From Pedobacter ureilyticus (GTDB lineage: Bacteria > Bacteroidota > Bacteroidia > Sphingobacteriales > Sphingobacteriaceae), in the NCBI RefSeq assembly GCF_005925345.1, contig NZ_SSHJ01000037.1, forward strand, positions 1-23,736: a stretch of DNA of 23,736 nt. The letters are read 5' to 3'. Position 1 is the stretch's first letter. Every line of letters starts with the position of its first letter. The notes under the pieces were generated by a model that worked only from the letters and a program-made list of their open reading frames with translations, had not been told where the DNA came from and searched no databases. This document shows, piece after piece, positions 15,026-21,420 of the stretch. The position numbers and the translations under genes are program-made.

Positions 15026-15341
15026 AACGTGAGTTTTGGATCTTAGGCCTTATGTCAAGCCCAAGTATTAACCCTTAAATAAGCTCAAAATCGGCCTTGA
15101 CCTTTGCGGTAACGATGTATTTGCTCTAGCTCTTCCTTTAAAGCAAAGGGCGCAGCCGACGACTTTTCCTCCATTTTGGTCGCTCAAACAGCGAAGCTAT
15201 CTTGAGTACAGCCGAAAAAATATATAAAAACGAAAAAATGGAGTGCCGATGCCCGGCATGAGGGCAGGACAGCCTGTGTGAGGGGTTTAAAGAAATGATT
15301 TTAGCAATAACACAATGAAAATAAGACACAAAACTCACGTT
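15026..15341. ncRNA. 316-bp terminal-inverted-repeat element with many internal hairpins
   Basis: The 13-bp ends AACGTGAGTTTTG (15026-15038) and CAAAACTCACGTT (15329-15341) are perfect complements. Inside are several stems: GTCAAGCCC/GGCCTTGAC (15054-15062 with 15093-15101, 8 of 9), CTCCATTTT/AAAATGGAG (15169-15177 with 15235-15243), CGCT/AGCG inside that loop, TGCCG/CGGCA (15244-15258) and CAGG/CCTG (15265-15276). It is G/C-richer than its surroundings. The 66-codon minus-strand frame within it has no domain. It could be a non-autonomous mobile element or a structured RNA; transcription and strand are unknown. Confidence 0.42.
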
Positions 15342-15562
15342 AACAAAGCTAGATTTCTCCTCGTGCCTCGTCGAAAGGACGTGTCTACAAAGTGTCTTTT
15401 GCTACAATCAGTTCATTTAGTCAAATCTTATTCGTAGAACTTTTATGCTTGTACTCCTTAGCTGTGTGGAGCTAATGCCAAATCTTACATTTCAAATAAA
15501 AACTGCCTAATCAACTAATTATCGTCAAAATATTAACTAAACTTCTATTTTTTTATTAGTAT

Positions 15563-15594
15563 TGTATTTGTAGCATACATTGGTTACCAATGTA
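15563..15594 (+). promoter_or_regulatory. Promoter and 19-bp operator-like palindrome of DUF485-actP
   Basis: TGTATTTG at 15563-15570 differs at one position from TAnnTTTG. Directly downstream, 15576-15594 reads TACATTGGTTACCAATGTA: perfect 9-bp arms around one base, over the expected transcription start and 43 nt before the DUF485 ATG. This is the best single operator candidate in the window. Confidence 0.58.
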
Positions 15595-15637
15595 GAAACA
15601 ATCAACCTTTTATAAACCTTTCGAACCCCTTAAAGTT

Positions 15638-15934
15638 ATGCATGTAAACAGCACAACCGAGGAAAAAGAAATCGTAACCCAGCAAAAATCTAAACTGGGT
15701 GTAAGATTATTTTTCATTTACCTAATCTGCTATGCAGGTTTTGTTGCACTCGGTGTATTTAACTACGAACTACTATCTACTACCGTGTTTTCTGGACTAA
15801 ATCTAGCTATAGTTTATGGCATAGGTTTAATTGTATTTGCCGTTATAATGGGTATCATCTACAATTATTACTGTACAAAGTATGAAGATGATGCCGATAA
15901 ACAAGAAGAACTAACGAAGGGAGATCAAAGATGA
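15638..15934 (+). CDS. DUF485 (YjcH-like) small membrane protein
   Basis: A 98-aa inner-membrane protein with two helices (about 23-41 and 54-76) and charged termini. It has the DUF485 features: KLGVRLFFIYLICYAGFVAL and NYYCTKYEDDADK. In many bacteria (yjcH-actP in E. coli) this gene precedes the acetate symporter, and here its TGA overlaps the actP ATG by four bases (ATGA), so the two are translated together. The biochemical role is not established; an accessory part for the symporter is the usual inference. Confidence 0.88.
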   Translation: MHVNSTTEEKEIVTQQKSKLGVRLFFIYLICYAGFVALGVFNYELLSTTVFSGLNLAIVYGIGLIVFAVIMGIIYNYYCTKYEDDADKQEELTKGDQR

Positions 15935-17850
15935 TTTATGATATTTCGATTACTGCGTTAATTTTCTTTTGCATTTTCGTGGGCTTAGTGCTTGGCCTAT
16001 CCTTTTATTTTGGCCGCAAGAAGAGTGATTCGTCGTCGTATTATGCCGCAGGTGGTCAAATCCATTGGGCGGTTAACGGTATTGCTTTTGCTGGCGATTA
16101 CTTATCTGCAGCCTCGTTTCTTGGTATTTGCGGTATGATTGCCGTTGCGGGTTTTGATGGATTTTTATATGCTATTGGATTTTTAGCGGGCTGGATTGTA
16201 GCGCTGTTCTTAATTGCCGAACCTTTCAAGCGCTTGGGGAAATATACTTTTACCGATGCGTTGAACAGCAAATTTAATTCTAGGGCCATTACCTTGGCTG
16301 CATCAGTTAGTACGCTTATTATTTCTATATTTTACCTTATCCCACAAATGGTTGGGGCCGGAGACCTAGTTATGCCTTTATTGGGCCTACCTCATTGGGT
16401 TGGGGTAATTTTGGTTGGCGCAATAGTAATCACTATTGTGGCTAGTGCGGGTATGGCTTCCACTACCTATGTGCAATTTTTAAAAGGCGGCTTGCTTATT
16501 GTACTTTCCCTAATTTTAACTGCGTATATTCTTAAAAATGGTCTAACGTTATCTCCCGGAAACAAGGAAAATCCTTACCATACATTTACAGAGCTAAAGC
16601 CGCAAGTAAATGGAAATAAAGTTACAGTTGTTCCTAATTGGGAGTTGGTAAGTCAGCAAAACGTTGGTGGCAAAAACTTTGTGAAATTAAGTCAGAATGG
16701 TATAGAAAGATGGTTTGTTTTAACTACGGCTAATGGCGAGCCAGTGCTTAAAGAAACCCTGACCATTGTACAAAAAGCTAATGGCGAGAAATTATACAAT
16801 GGAGAAACTAAAGACAAGAGGAAATTTTATCAAGTTGGTCATTTAAGTAAAATCATTGTTAATGGCAAAGAAGTAGATAAAACAGGTGCATTAGGCCCTT
16901 TTCAGTATTTATCTACCATTAAAGAAAGTCAAGTAGTGCGCTTTTTGCAGACTAAACTCACAGATGGAACCGACCAGGTGGCGGTTTATTACCCAGAAGT
17001 TATTGCCGGAGAGAAGTTTATGTTGCCGGGGCTGAAATATAAAATTGGTACAGGTGCAAGCTTGTGGAGTAAGCTAGATTTTGTGTCTTTAATGCTAGCC
17101 TTATTTTTAGGTACAGCGGCTTTACCGCATATCCTTATTCGCTATTATACGGTAAAAACTCCTAGAGATGCACGTAAATCAACTATTTTAGCTATTGCGG
17201 CTATTGGAGGTTTTTATGTCCTAACTTTGTTTATTGGTCTTGGTGCGGGTGTAAATGGCGTAATGGATGTAGAATCTAGTAATATGGCGGCGCCTTTATT
17301 AGCGAAAGCCTTTGGCGCAGTGCTGTTTTCTATTATCTCGGCCGTAGCCTTCGCCACAGTTTTGGGTACGGTAGCCGGATTAATTGTAGCGTCATCTGGT
17401 GCTATAGCGCATGATTTTATCGACATCTATTTGAAGAAAAACCTAACCGATGATAACAAAGTTAAAGTAGGCAAAATAGCAGCAGTGGTAGTTGGTATTT
17501 TTGCTATTTTACTGGGAATGGCATTTAAGGGGATTAACGTATCCTTTTTAGTGGGTTGGGCTTTTGCTATTGCGGCTTCGGCTAATTTACCGGCAATTTT
17601 ATTTTTATTGTTCTGGAAGAAAACATCTTCAACGGGTATTTCTGCTTCAATTGTGGTAGGTATTGTAGCCTCTTTAGCCATTATTTTAACCTCGCCAACC
17701 ATGTGGGATAAGTATGGCTTAGGTGCCGAAAATGCGCTGCATCAAATGGAAAACCCTGCGCTAATTTCGTTTCCGTTAGCTGTGTTAACAGTTTATGTGT
17801 TTTCTATGCTGTATCCTAAAAAAGAAGTTAGAATAGTAGAAGCTGCTTAA
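15931..17850 (+). CDS. actP: Cation/acetate symporter ActP (sodium:solute symporter family)
   Basis: Inner-membrane transporter coupling cation flow to uptake of acetate or related short monocarboxylates. The core includes YYAAGGQIHWAVNGIAFAGDYLSAASFLG (about 37-65), GMASTTYVQFLKG (about 174-186) and GTAALPHILIRYYTVKTPRDAR (about 394-415), all typical of ActP. At 639 aa it is about 90 residues longer than E. coli ActP; the excess is a hydrophilic insert at about 210-365 between helices, with repeated VNGK/NGEK turns. It follows DUF485 and ends near a strong bidirectional terminator. Other SSS substrates such as pyruvate are possible. Confidence 0.88.
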   Translation: MIYDISITALIFFCIFVGLVLGLSFYFGRKKSDSSSYYAAGGQIHWAVNGIAFAGDYLSAASFLGICGMIAVAGFDGFLYAIGFLAGWIVALFLIAEPFKRLGKYTFTDALNSKFNSRAITLAASVSTLIISIFYLIPQMVGAGDLVMPLLGLPHWVGVILVGAIVITIVASAGMASTTYVQFLKGGLLIVLSLILTAYILKNGLTLSPGNKENPYHTFTELKPQVNGNKVTVVPNWELVSQQNVGGKNFVKLSQNGIERWFVLTTANGEPVLKETLTIVQKANGEKLYNGETKDKRKFYQVGHLSKIIVNGKEVDKTGALGPFQYLSTIKESQVVRFLQTKLTDGTDQVAVYYPEVIAGEKFMLPGLKYKIGTGASLWSKLDFVSLMLALFLGTAALPHILIRYYTVKTPRDARKSTILAIAAIGGFYVLTLFIGLGAGVNGVMDVESSNMAAPLLAKAFGAVLFSIISAVAFATVLGTVAGLIVASSGAIAHDFIDIYLKKNLTDDNKVKVGKIAAVVVGIFAILLGMAFKGINVSFLVGWAFAIAASANLPAILFLLFWKKTSSTGISASIVVGIVASLAIILTSPTMWDKYGLGAENALHQMENPALISFPLAVLTVYVFSMLYPKKEVRIVEAA

Positions 17851-17868
17851 AAATTTTCTTTACTTGCG

Positions 17869-17930
17869 TGTCAGTCTGAGCTTGTCGAAGACTATTTTTC
17901 ATAAAGTGTTTCGACAAACTCAACATGACA
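17869..17930. repeat. Palindromic intergenic repeat with TTGTCGAA arms
   Basis: TGTCAGTCTGAGCTTGTCGAAG on the left pairs with the complement of TTTCGACAAACTCAACATGACA on the right, with a few mismatches, around about 16 nt. This type is familiar from Bacteroidetes genomes (from memory). It lies right after actP and before the terminator. Confidence 0.7.
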
Positions 17931-17940
17931 AGATGTATAA

Positions 17941-17979
17941 AATAACAAAGCCAGGGTTATTTACACTGGCTTTGTTATT
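17941..17979. terminator. Bidirectional terminator between actP and tag
   Basis: A perfect 14-bp stem (AATAACAAAGCCAG at 17941-17954 with its complement at 17966-17979) and an 11-nt loop; T-rich tails occur on both strands. It serves the convergent genes actP (plus) and tag (minus), touching the tag stop codon. Confidence 0.88.
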
Positions 17980-18531
17980 TTATGATCCCATCCACTTCGG
18001 CTTACTGGCTAAAACCTTGTTGTAGATTAAACAAGAAGCATCGTGGGCACCTGGTAGATAGCCAATACTCATTAAAAATTCTCCAACTATTTCTCCACCA
18101 GTAAACTTGAAAGTCTTTTTAAAGAGCTTAACCCACTCTGCTTTGGTTTTGGGATGATGATGCTCCAACCATTTTTCGAAGCTGCCAAATTCTTGCTGTA
18201 TACCTAAAATGGTTTTTGCGTTTTCTATGGCGGCATTTATTTTTAGTTTGTTTCGGATAATACCTGCGTCCTGTAGCAAGCGCTCTCGATCAGTTTCGCT
18301 AAAGTTTGCCACCTTTTTAATGTCGAAATCTGCATACGCTTTTCTGAAAGCTTCTTCTTTTTTTAAAATAGTTTCCCAGCTTAAACCAGCTTGGTTGATT
18401 TCTAAAATTAATCTGCCAAACAACTCATTATCATCATGTATAGGAAAACCATAATGATAGTCGTGGTAATTGGTGTGTAATGCCTTCCGTTCTTCGGGTT
18501 GCATATTTGGTATTGCACTACAATAGCTCAT
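17980..18531 (-). CDS. tag: DNA-3-methyladenine glycosylase I
   Basis: Base-excision repair enzyme that removes 3-methyladenine, 183 aa. The structural zinc site is conserved: C4, H23 (in NYHDYHYG), H163 and C167 (HDASC). The helix-hairpin-helix region begins at QAGLSWETILKKEEAFRKAYADFD, typical of Tag. Near H23 the usual NEWG reads YHYG, a departure from the E. coli enzyme. The ATG at 18531 (MSYCSAIPN) places C4 correctly; the upstream extension of 15 residues would not. It is convergent with actP and separated from the neighbouring oxidoreductase by a palindromic repeat. Confidence 0.9.
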   Translation of the reverse strand: MSYCSAIPNMQPEERKALHTNYHDYHYGFPIHDDNELFGRLILEINQAGLSWETILKKEEAFRKAYADFDIKKVANFSETDRERLLQDAGIIRNKLKINAAIENAKTILGIQQEFGSFEKWLEHHHPKTKAEWVKLFKKTFKFTGGEIVGEFLMSIGYLPGAHDASCLIYNKVLASKPKWMGS

Positions 18532-18629
18532 ATAGAAGTATTTGTTTGCTTGTAAAAATAAGCATCGTACTGACAACCCTATGGCAGTTGGAAATTTATT
18601 TATTATTAAAATGAATAGGTATTAAATTT

Positions 18630-18744
18630 TCGTTATTCCAGCGTATGCGGAAACCATAGAGTGCCCAGCGCAGCTAATCGTAATGCGATAGGAAGACATT
18701 ATATTTATTGTATTGAGATCCCAAGACTAAATCTGGGATGACGA
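18630..18744. repeat. Palindromic repeat overlapping the oxidoreductase 3' end
   Basis: TCGTTATTCC at 18630-18639 pairs with GGGATGACGA at 18735-18744 (8 of 10), with an inner hairpin GATCCCAAGA/TCTGGGAT near 18717-18739. The right end lies inside the coding region of the neighbouring gene and supplies its last codons and stop. Similar TCGTCATTCC..GGGATGACGA units are frequent in Bacteroidetes (from memory). Confidence 0.6.
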
Positions 18745-19395
18745 ACAGAGGTCTCTCATTTTTTCCCAGTGGTAAAATTGAACTTTTTCTTTAGGTTGTT
18801 GCGCAGCCTCAATCATTGCCTTGGCAATATTTTCGGCAGTAATTCCTTTGTATTTATTTAGTTTACCTACCAATAAAAGGTTTGCTACCGAGAATATTTT
18901 GATGAAAACTCTTTCTAGTGGCCTGCTTTCTGCTCTGTTGCCCATAATCATCGACGGCCGGAAGATATGCGTATGCTTAAAGCCAACCGCAATAACATCT
19001 CTTTCTGCTTCGCCTTTAGTTTTCGTATAAAAAATGTTCGATTTGGCATTAGCTCCAACCGCCGATACCAACATCACTGCGCTGGCACCATTTGCTTTGG
19101 TCAGCTGTGCAGCCAGTACCGGGTAGTCGTGGTCTATTTGATAATACTCTTTTTGATCTGGAGTTTTCTTTTTGGTGGTGCCCAACGAAATAAAAACATC
19201 GTCGGCAACCAAATATGCTGCGTTTTGAGCTAGGCTATGATAATCGGCTAGCACCATTTTTAATTTAGGATGCTGAATGTTCAATGGTTTACGAACAACT
19301 ATGGTTACTTCGCTATAGGTGTCGTTTTGCAATAAATTGCTTAATAAATAGCCGCCGATAAAACCGCTTGCACCAAAAATAATTGCTTTTTTCAT
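18727..19395 (-). CDS. NAD(P)-binding atypical SDR, HTATIP2/TIP30-like
   Basis: A 222-aa Rossmann-fold protein: MKKAIIFGASGFIGGYLL carries the nucleotide-binding GASGFIG turn; DDVFISLGTTKKK (about 80-92) and LVSAVGANAKSNIFYTKTKGEAERDV (about 109-134) give the Y-x3-K pair of the short-chain dehydrogenase class. Substrate unknown. The ATG at 19395 starts at the Rossmann strand; an upstream frame adds only 11 unlike residues. The C-terminal CSSSQI and stop come from a palindromic repeat, so the native tail was probably replaced. It is divergent from the small gene at 19475, with 79 nt between the starts. Confidence 0.82.
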   Translation of the reverse strand: MKKAIIFGASGFIGGYLLSNLLQNDTYSEVTIVVRKPLNIQHPKLKMVLADYHSLAQNAAYLVADDVFISLGTTKKKTPDQKEYYQIDHDYPVLAAQLTKANGASAVMLVSAVGANAKSNIFYTKTKGEAERDVIAVGFKHTHIFRPSMIMGNRAESRPLERVFIKIFSVANLLLVGKLNKYKGITAENIAKAMIEAAQQPKEKVQFYHWEKMRDLCSSSQI

Positions 19396-19474
19396 CTTTT
19401 TTAAATTGATGTATGATGTTACAAACAAAATAGAAAACGAGATTGTTAGAAAAATGTACCAAAACTTTAATAGT

Positions 19475-19681
19475 ATGGAAAATTATAAAGATAAAAAAGA
19501 AAAAGAGACCAAGGTTGACTTGATCGATGTCGATGATACGAAGCCAACTAGAAGTGAAGAGAATATAGAAAAAGTTCCTACTTCTACAGTAGAAACTAAG
19601 TTTAATAAAAACCATACCCGTAGGCACGAGCCAATGGGTGGTAGCCACGAACCAGGCACAACTCCAGGCTCTGGGTTTTAA
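19475..19681 (+). CDS. Small, disordered, hydrophilic hypothetical protein
   Basis: A 68-aa protein, nearly all polar: a Lys/Glu/Asp-rich first half (MENYKDKKEKETKVDLIDVDD), Thr/Ser-rich middle, and a tail with HTRRHEPMGGSHEPG and TTPGSGF. There is no helix, signal or membrane segment, so it is probably intrinsically disordered. The ATG at 19475 is preferred to earlier ATGs, which lie in the divergent promoter gap. It has its own terminator 27 nt downstream, which supports a real gene. Function not recognised; an unstructured stress- or nucleic-acid-related role is only a guess. Confidence 0.6.
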   Translation: MENYKDKKEKETKVDLIDVDDTKPTRSEENIEKVPTSTVETKFNKNHTRRHEPMGGSHEPGTTPGSGF

Positions 19682-19707
19682 TTGAAATGTATCAATGTAT
19701 TTACCAG

Positions 19708-19735
19708 CCACGGCGCTTATGTCGTGGTTTTTTTT
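19708..19735 (+). terminator. Rho-independent terminator of the small gene
   Basis: CCACG and CGTGG form a 5-bp stem, extended by weaker GC/GT pairs, followed by eight T. Confidence 0.8.
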
Positions 19736-19824
19736 GTTTGATATTTTTTTTAAAACACTATTGCTTGCATTTATTTGTTGATATTAAAAACAATTTTTTT
19801 ACGACTGATTTGGTTTAGAGCAGA

Positions 19825-19927
19825 GCTGTTGTAAAATAAACCCGGTAGCAGCGAACACGCAGCCGAGGTACGGCTTAACCCTACGTTTACTTTGTGTGGC
19901 AAGTAAAGCGAATAACGGGGCTACAGC
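19825..19927. ncRNA. Multi-hairpin structured element upstream of cydA
   Basis: Part of the 416-nt gap between the small gene and cydA. An outer pairing GCTGT/ACAGC (19825-19829 with 19923-19927) and CCCG/CGGG (19841-19844 with 19916-19919) encloses two stems: AGCCG-aggta-CGGCT (19861-19875) and CGTTTACTT/AAGTAAAgCG (19884-19892 with 19901-19910, one bulge, loop TGTGTGGC). It is G/C-richer than flanking DNA and ends 170 nt before the cydA ATG, upstream of the predicted cydA promoter, so it is not part of that leader. It could be an independent RNA or a dispersed repeat. Confidence 0.4.
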
Positions 19928-20048
19928 AACAAAAGTTTGATGAATTGGCTTTTCTTATAAACAAGATGTTTGATACTTAGCGCTTTTAATTTAATTTATA
20001 AACGTTCTATATTTCAAATATTTCTTTTAGGGTTGTTTGCAGGCTTAG

Positions 20049-20075
20049 CACTTAAAGTGTTAACACTTATATTTG
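20049..20075 (+). promoter_or_regulatory. cydAB promoter with overlapping operator-like dyads
   Basis: TATATTTG at 20068-20075 matches TAnnTTTG exactly; a start near 20082 leaves about 16 nt of leader. Upstream and abutting it are CACTTAAAGTG (20049-20059, 5-1-5) and AAGTGTTAACACTT (20055-20068, a perfect 14-bp palindrome), which overlap each other. Such a site suits a redox- or oxygen-responsive regulator; the regulator is not known. Confidence 0.58.
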
Positions 20076-20097
20076 TTCAGTCCTAATCCCCTAACTC

Positions 20098-21420
20098 ATG
20101 GATGATTTTTTAGCTGCCCGTTCACAGATGGCCCTTTCATTGGGTTTTCATATCATTTATGCTTGTATTGGCATGGTAATGCCGTTTTTTATGGCTGTTT
20201 CGCACTACAAGTGGTTAACAACCAATAACGAGGTTTATAAGCATATTACCAAGGCTTGGAGCAAGGGTGTGGCCATTTTTTTTGCTACTGGTGCAGTTTC
20301 TGGCACCATGCTTTCGTTTGAGCTAGGTTTGCTTTGGCCTAAGTTTATGGAGCATGCGGGGCCAATTTTCGGGATGCCTTTTTCGTTAGAAGGAACTGCT
20401 TTTTTTATCGAAGCCATTGCTTTGGGTTTTTTTCTTTACGGTTGGGACAAACTAAACAAGTGGTTCCATTGGTTTACCGGTGTGGTGGTTGGGGTAAGCG
20501 GCCTAGCTTCAGGAATTTTGGTGGTAGCTGCTAATGCTTGGATGAACAGTCCGGCAGGGTTTGATTACATAAATGGAGAATATACTAATATTGACCCCAT
20601 AAAAGCGATGTTTAACGATGCTTGGTTTACGCAGGCTTTGCACATGTGTTTGGCCGCTTTTACGGCTACCGGATTTGCTGTAGCTGGCGTTCATGCTTTA
20701 ATGTTATTGAAGAAACAACACAACGATTTTCACTATAAATCATTTAAAATAGCGGCTACCTTTGCCACAATTTGTGCTTTGTTACAGCCCATAAGTGGCG
20801 ATATTTCTGCAAAAGATGTAGCTCAACGCCAACCTGCCAAGCTAGCAGCAATGGAATCGCTATACAAAACAGAAAAACCCGCTCCATTGTTAATTGGCGG
20901 AATTGTAAATGAGGAAAATAAAACCGTGAAAAATTATATTGAAATTCCTGGAGCCTTAAGCTTTTTGGCGCATGGCGATTTTAATGCAGAGGTAAAAGGT
21001 TTAGACCAAATTCCTGAAGACGAACATCCTCCAGTAGCCATCACACATTATGCTTTCCAAATTATGGTGGGTTTGGGAACGGTAATGATGATGATCTCCT
21101 TGATTTATTTCTTCATTTTATGGCGGCGAAAAACGATTTTGAACACTAAATGGCTACTCAAACTTTTCGTTTTTGCTATACCTTTGGGTTACATTGCGTT
21201 AGAAGCAGGATGGGTTGTAACCGAAGTAGGTAGGCAGCCTTGGATCATTAACGGCATAATGCGAACCATTGATGCGGTAACGCCAATGCCGGGTATTGCT
21301 TGGTCATTCTATTTGTTTTCTGCAATCTATTTCTCGTTAAGTCTAATCGTTATCTTTTTGCTGTATCGACAAATTAAAATGGTTCCGGTGCTTTATAAAT
21401 CCTCAAATATTGATCAATAA
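20098..21420 (+). CDS. cydA: Cytochrome bd-type quinol oxidase subunit I
   Basis: Membrane subunit (440 aa) that oxidises quinol and holds the three haems. Expected ligands and functional residues are visible: H18 and H182 (haem b595 and b558), E98 and E105 in SLEGTAFFIEA, K248 and E253 in QRQPAKLAAME, M323 in FQIMVG, and GRQPW near the C-terminus. It is shorter than E. coli CydA (522 aa) because the quinol loop is brief, as in the short-loop, cyanide-insensitive-like group. In FQIMVG a Gln stands where E. coli has Arg391. The stop overlaps the cydB start (TAATG). An operator-like site precedes it. Confidence 0.94.
   Translation: MDDFLAARSQMALSLGFHIIYACIGMVMPFFMAVSHYKWLTTNNEVYKHITKAWSKGVAIFFATGAVSGTMLSFELGLLWPKFMEHAGPIFGMPFSLEGTAFFIEAIALGFFLYGWDKLNKWFHWFTGVVVGVSGLASGILVVAANAWMNSPAGFDYINGEYTNIDPIKAMFNDAWFTQALHMCLAAFTATGFAVAGVHALMLLKKQHNDFHYKSFKIAATFATICALLQPISGDISAKDVAQRQPAKLAAMESLYKTEKPAPLLIGGIVNEENKTVKNYIEIPGALSFLAHGDFNAEVKGLDQIPEDEHPPVAITHYAFQIMVGLGTVMMMISLIYFFILWRRKTILNTKWLLKLFVFAIPLGYIALEAGWVVTEVGRQPWIINGIMRTIDAVTPMPGIAWSFYLFSAIYFSLSLIVIFLLYRQIKMVPVLYKSSNIDQ

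Larger units (their letters stand above)
14786..15381. repeat. Nested mosaic of intergenic palindromic repeats
   Basis: This fills most of the 1.2-kb gap between the desulfurase and DUF485 genes; no credible gene is present. The outer pair is CGTCATTTCGAACG..GAGAAAT at 14786-14816 and an inverted relative AGATTTCTCC..TCGAAAGGACG at 15351-15381. Inside lie two adjoining units with terminal inverted repeats (14846-15021 and 15026-15341). The first contains two more hairpins, ACCCTGAA/TTCAGGGT (14910-14930) and ATGCTGAA/TTCAGTAT (14953-14973), both of types that recur in Bacteroidetes intergenic DNA (from memory). Confidence 0.6.

Noticed and set aside
15138..15338. 66-codon minus-strand open frame in the gene-free region
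   Set aside because: It lies wholly inside the 316-bp hairpin-dense element, has no domain-like pattern, and its start falls within the terminal inverted repeat. It is better explained as chance coding in a structured repeat.
19313..19711. 132-codon minus-strand frame over the divergent promoter gap
   Set aside because: Antisense to the small gene and overlapping the Rossmann oxidoreductase start in another frame; aromatic-rich out-of-frame composition.
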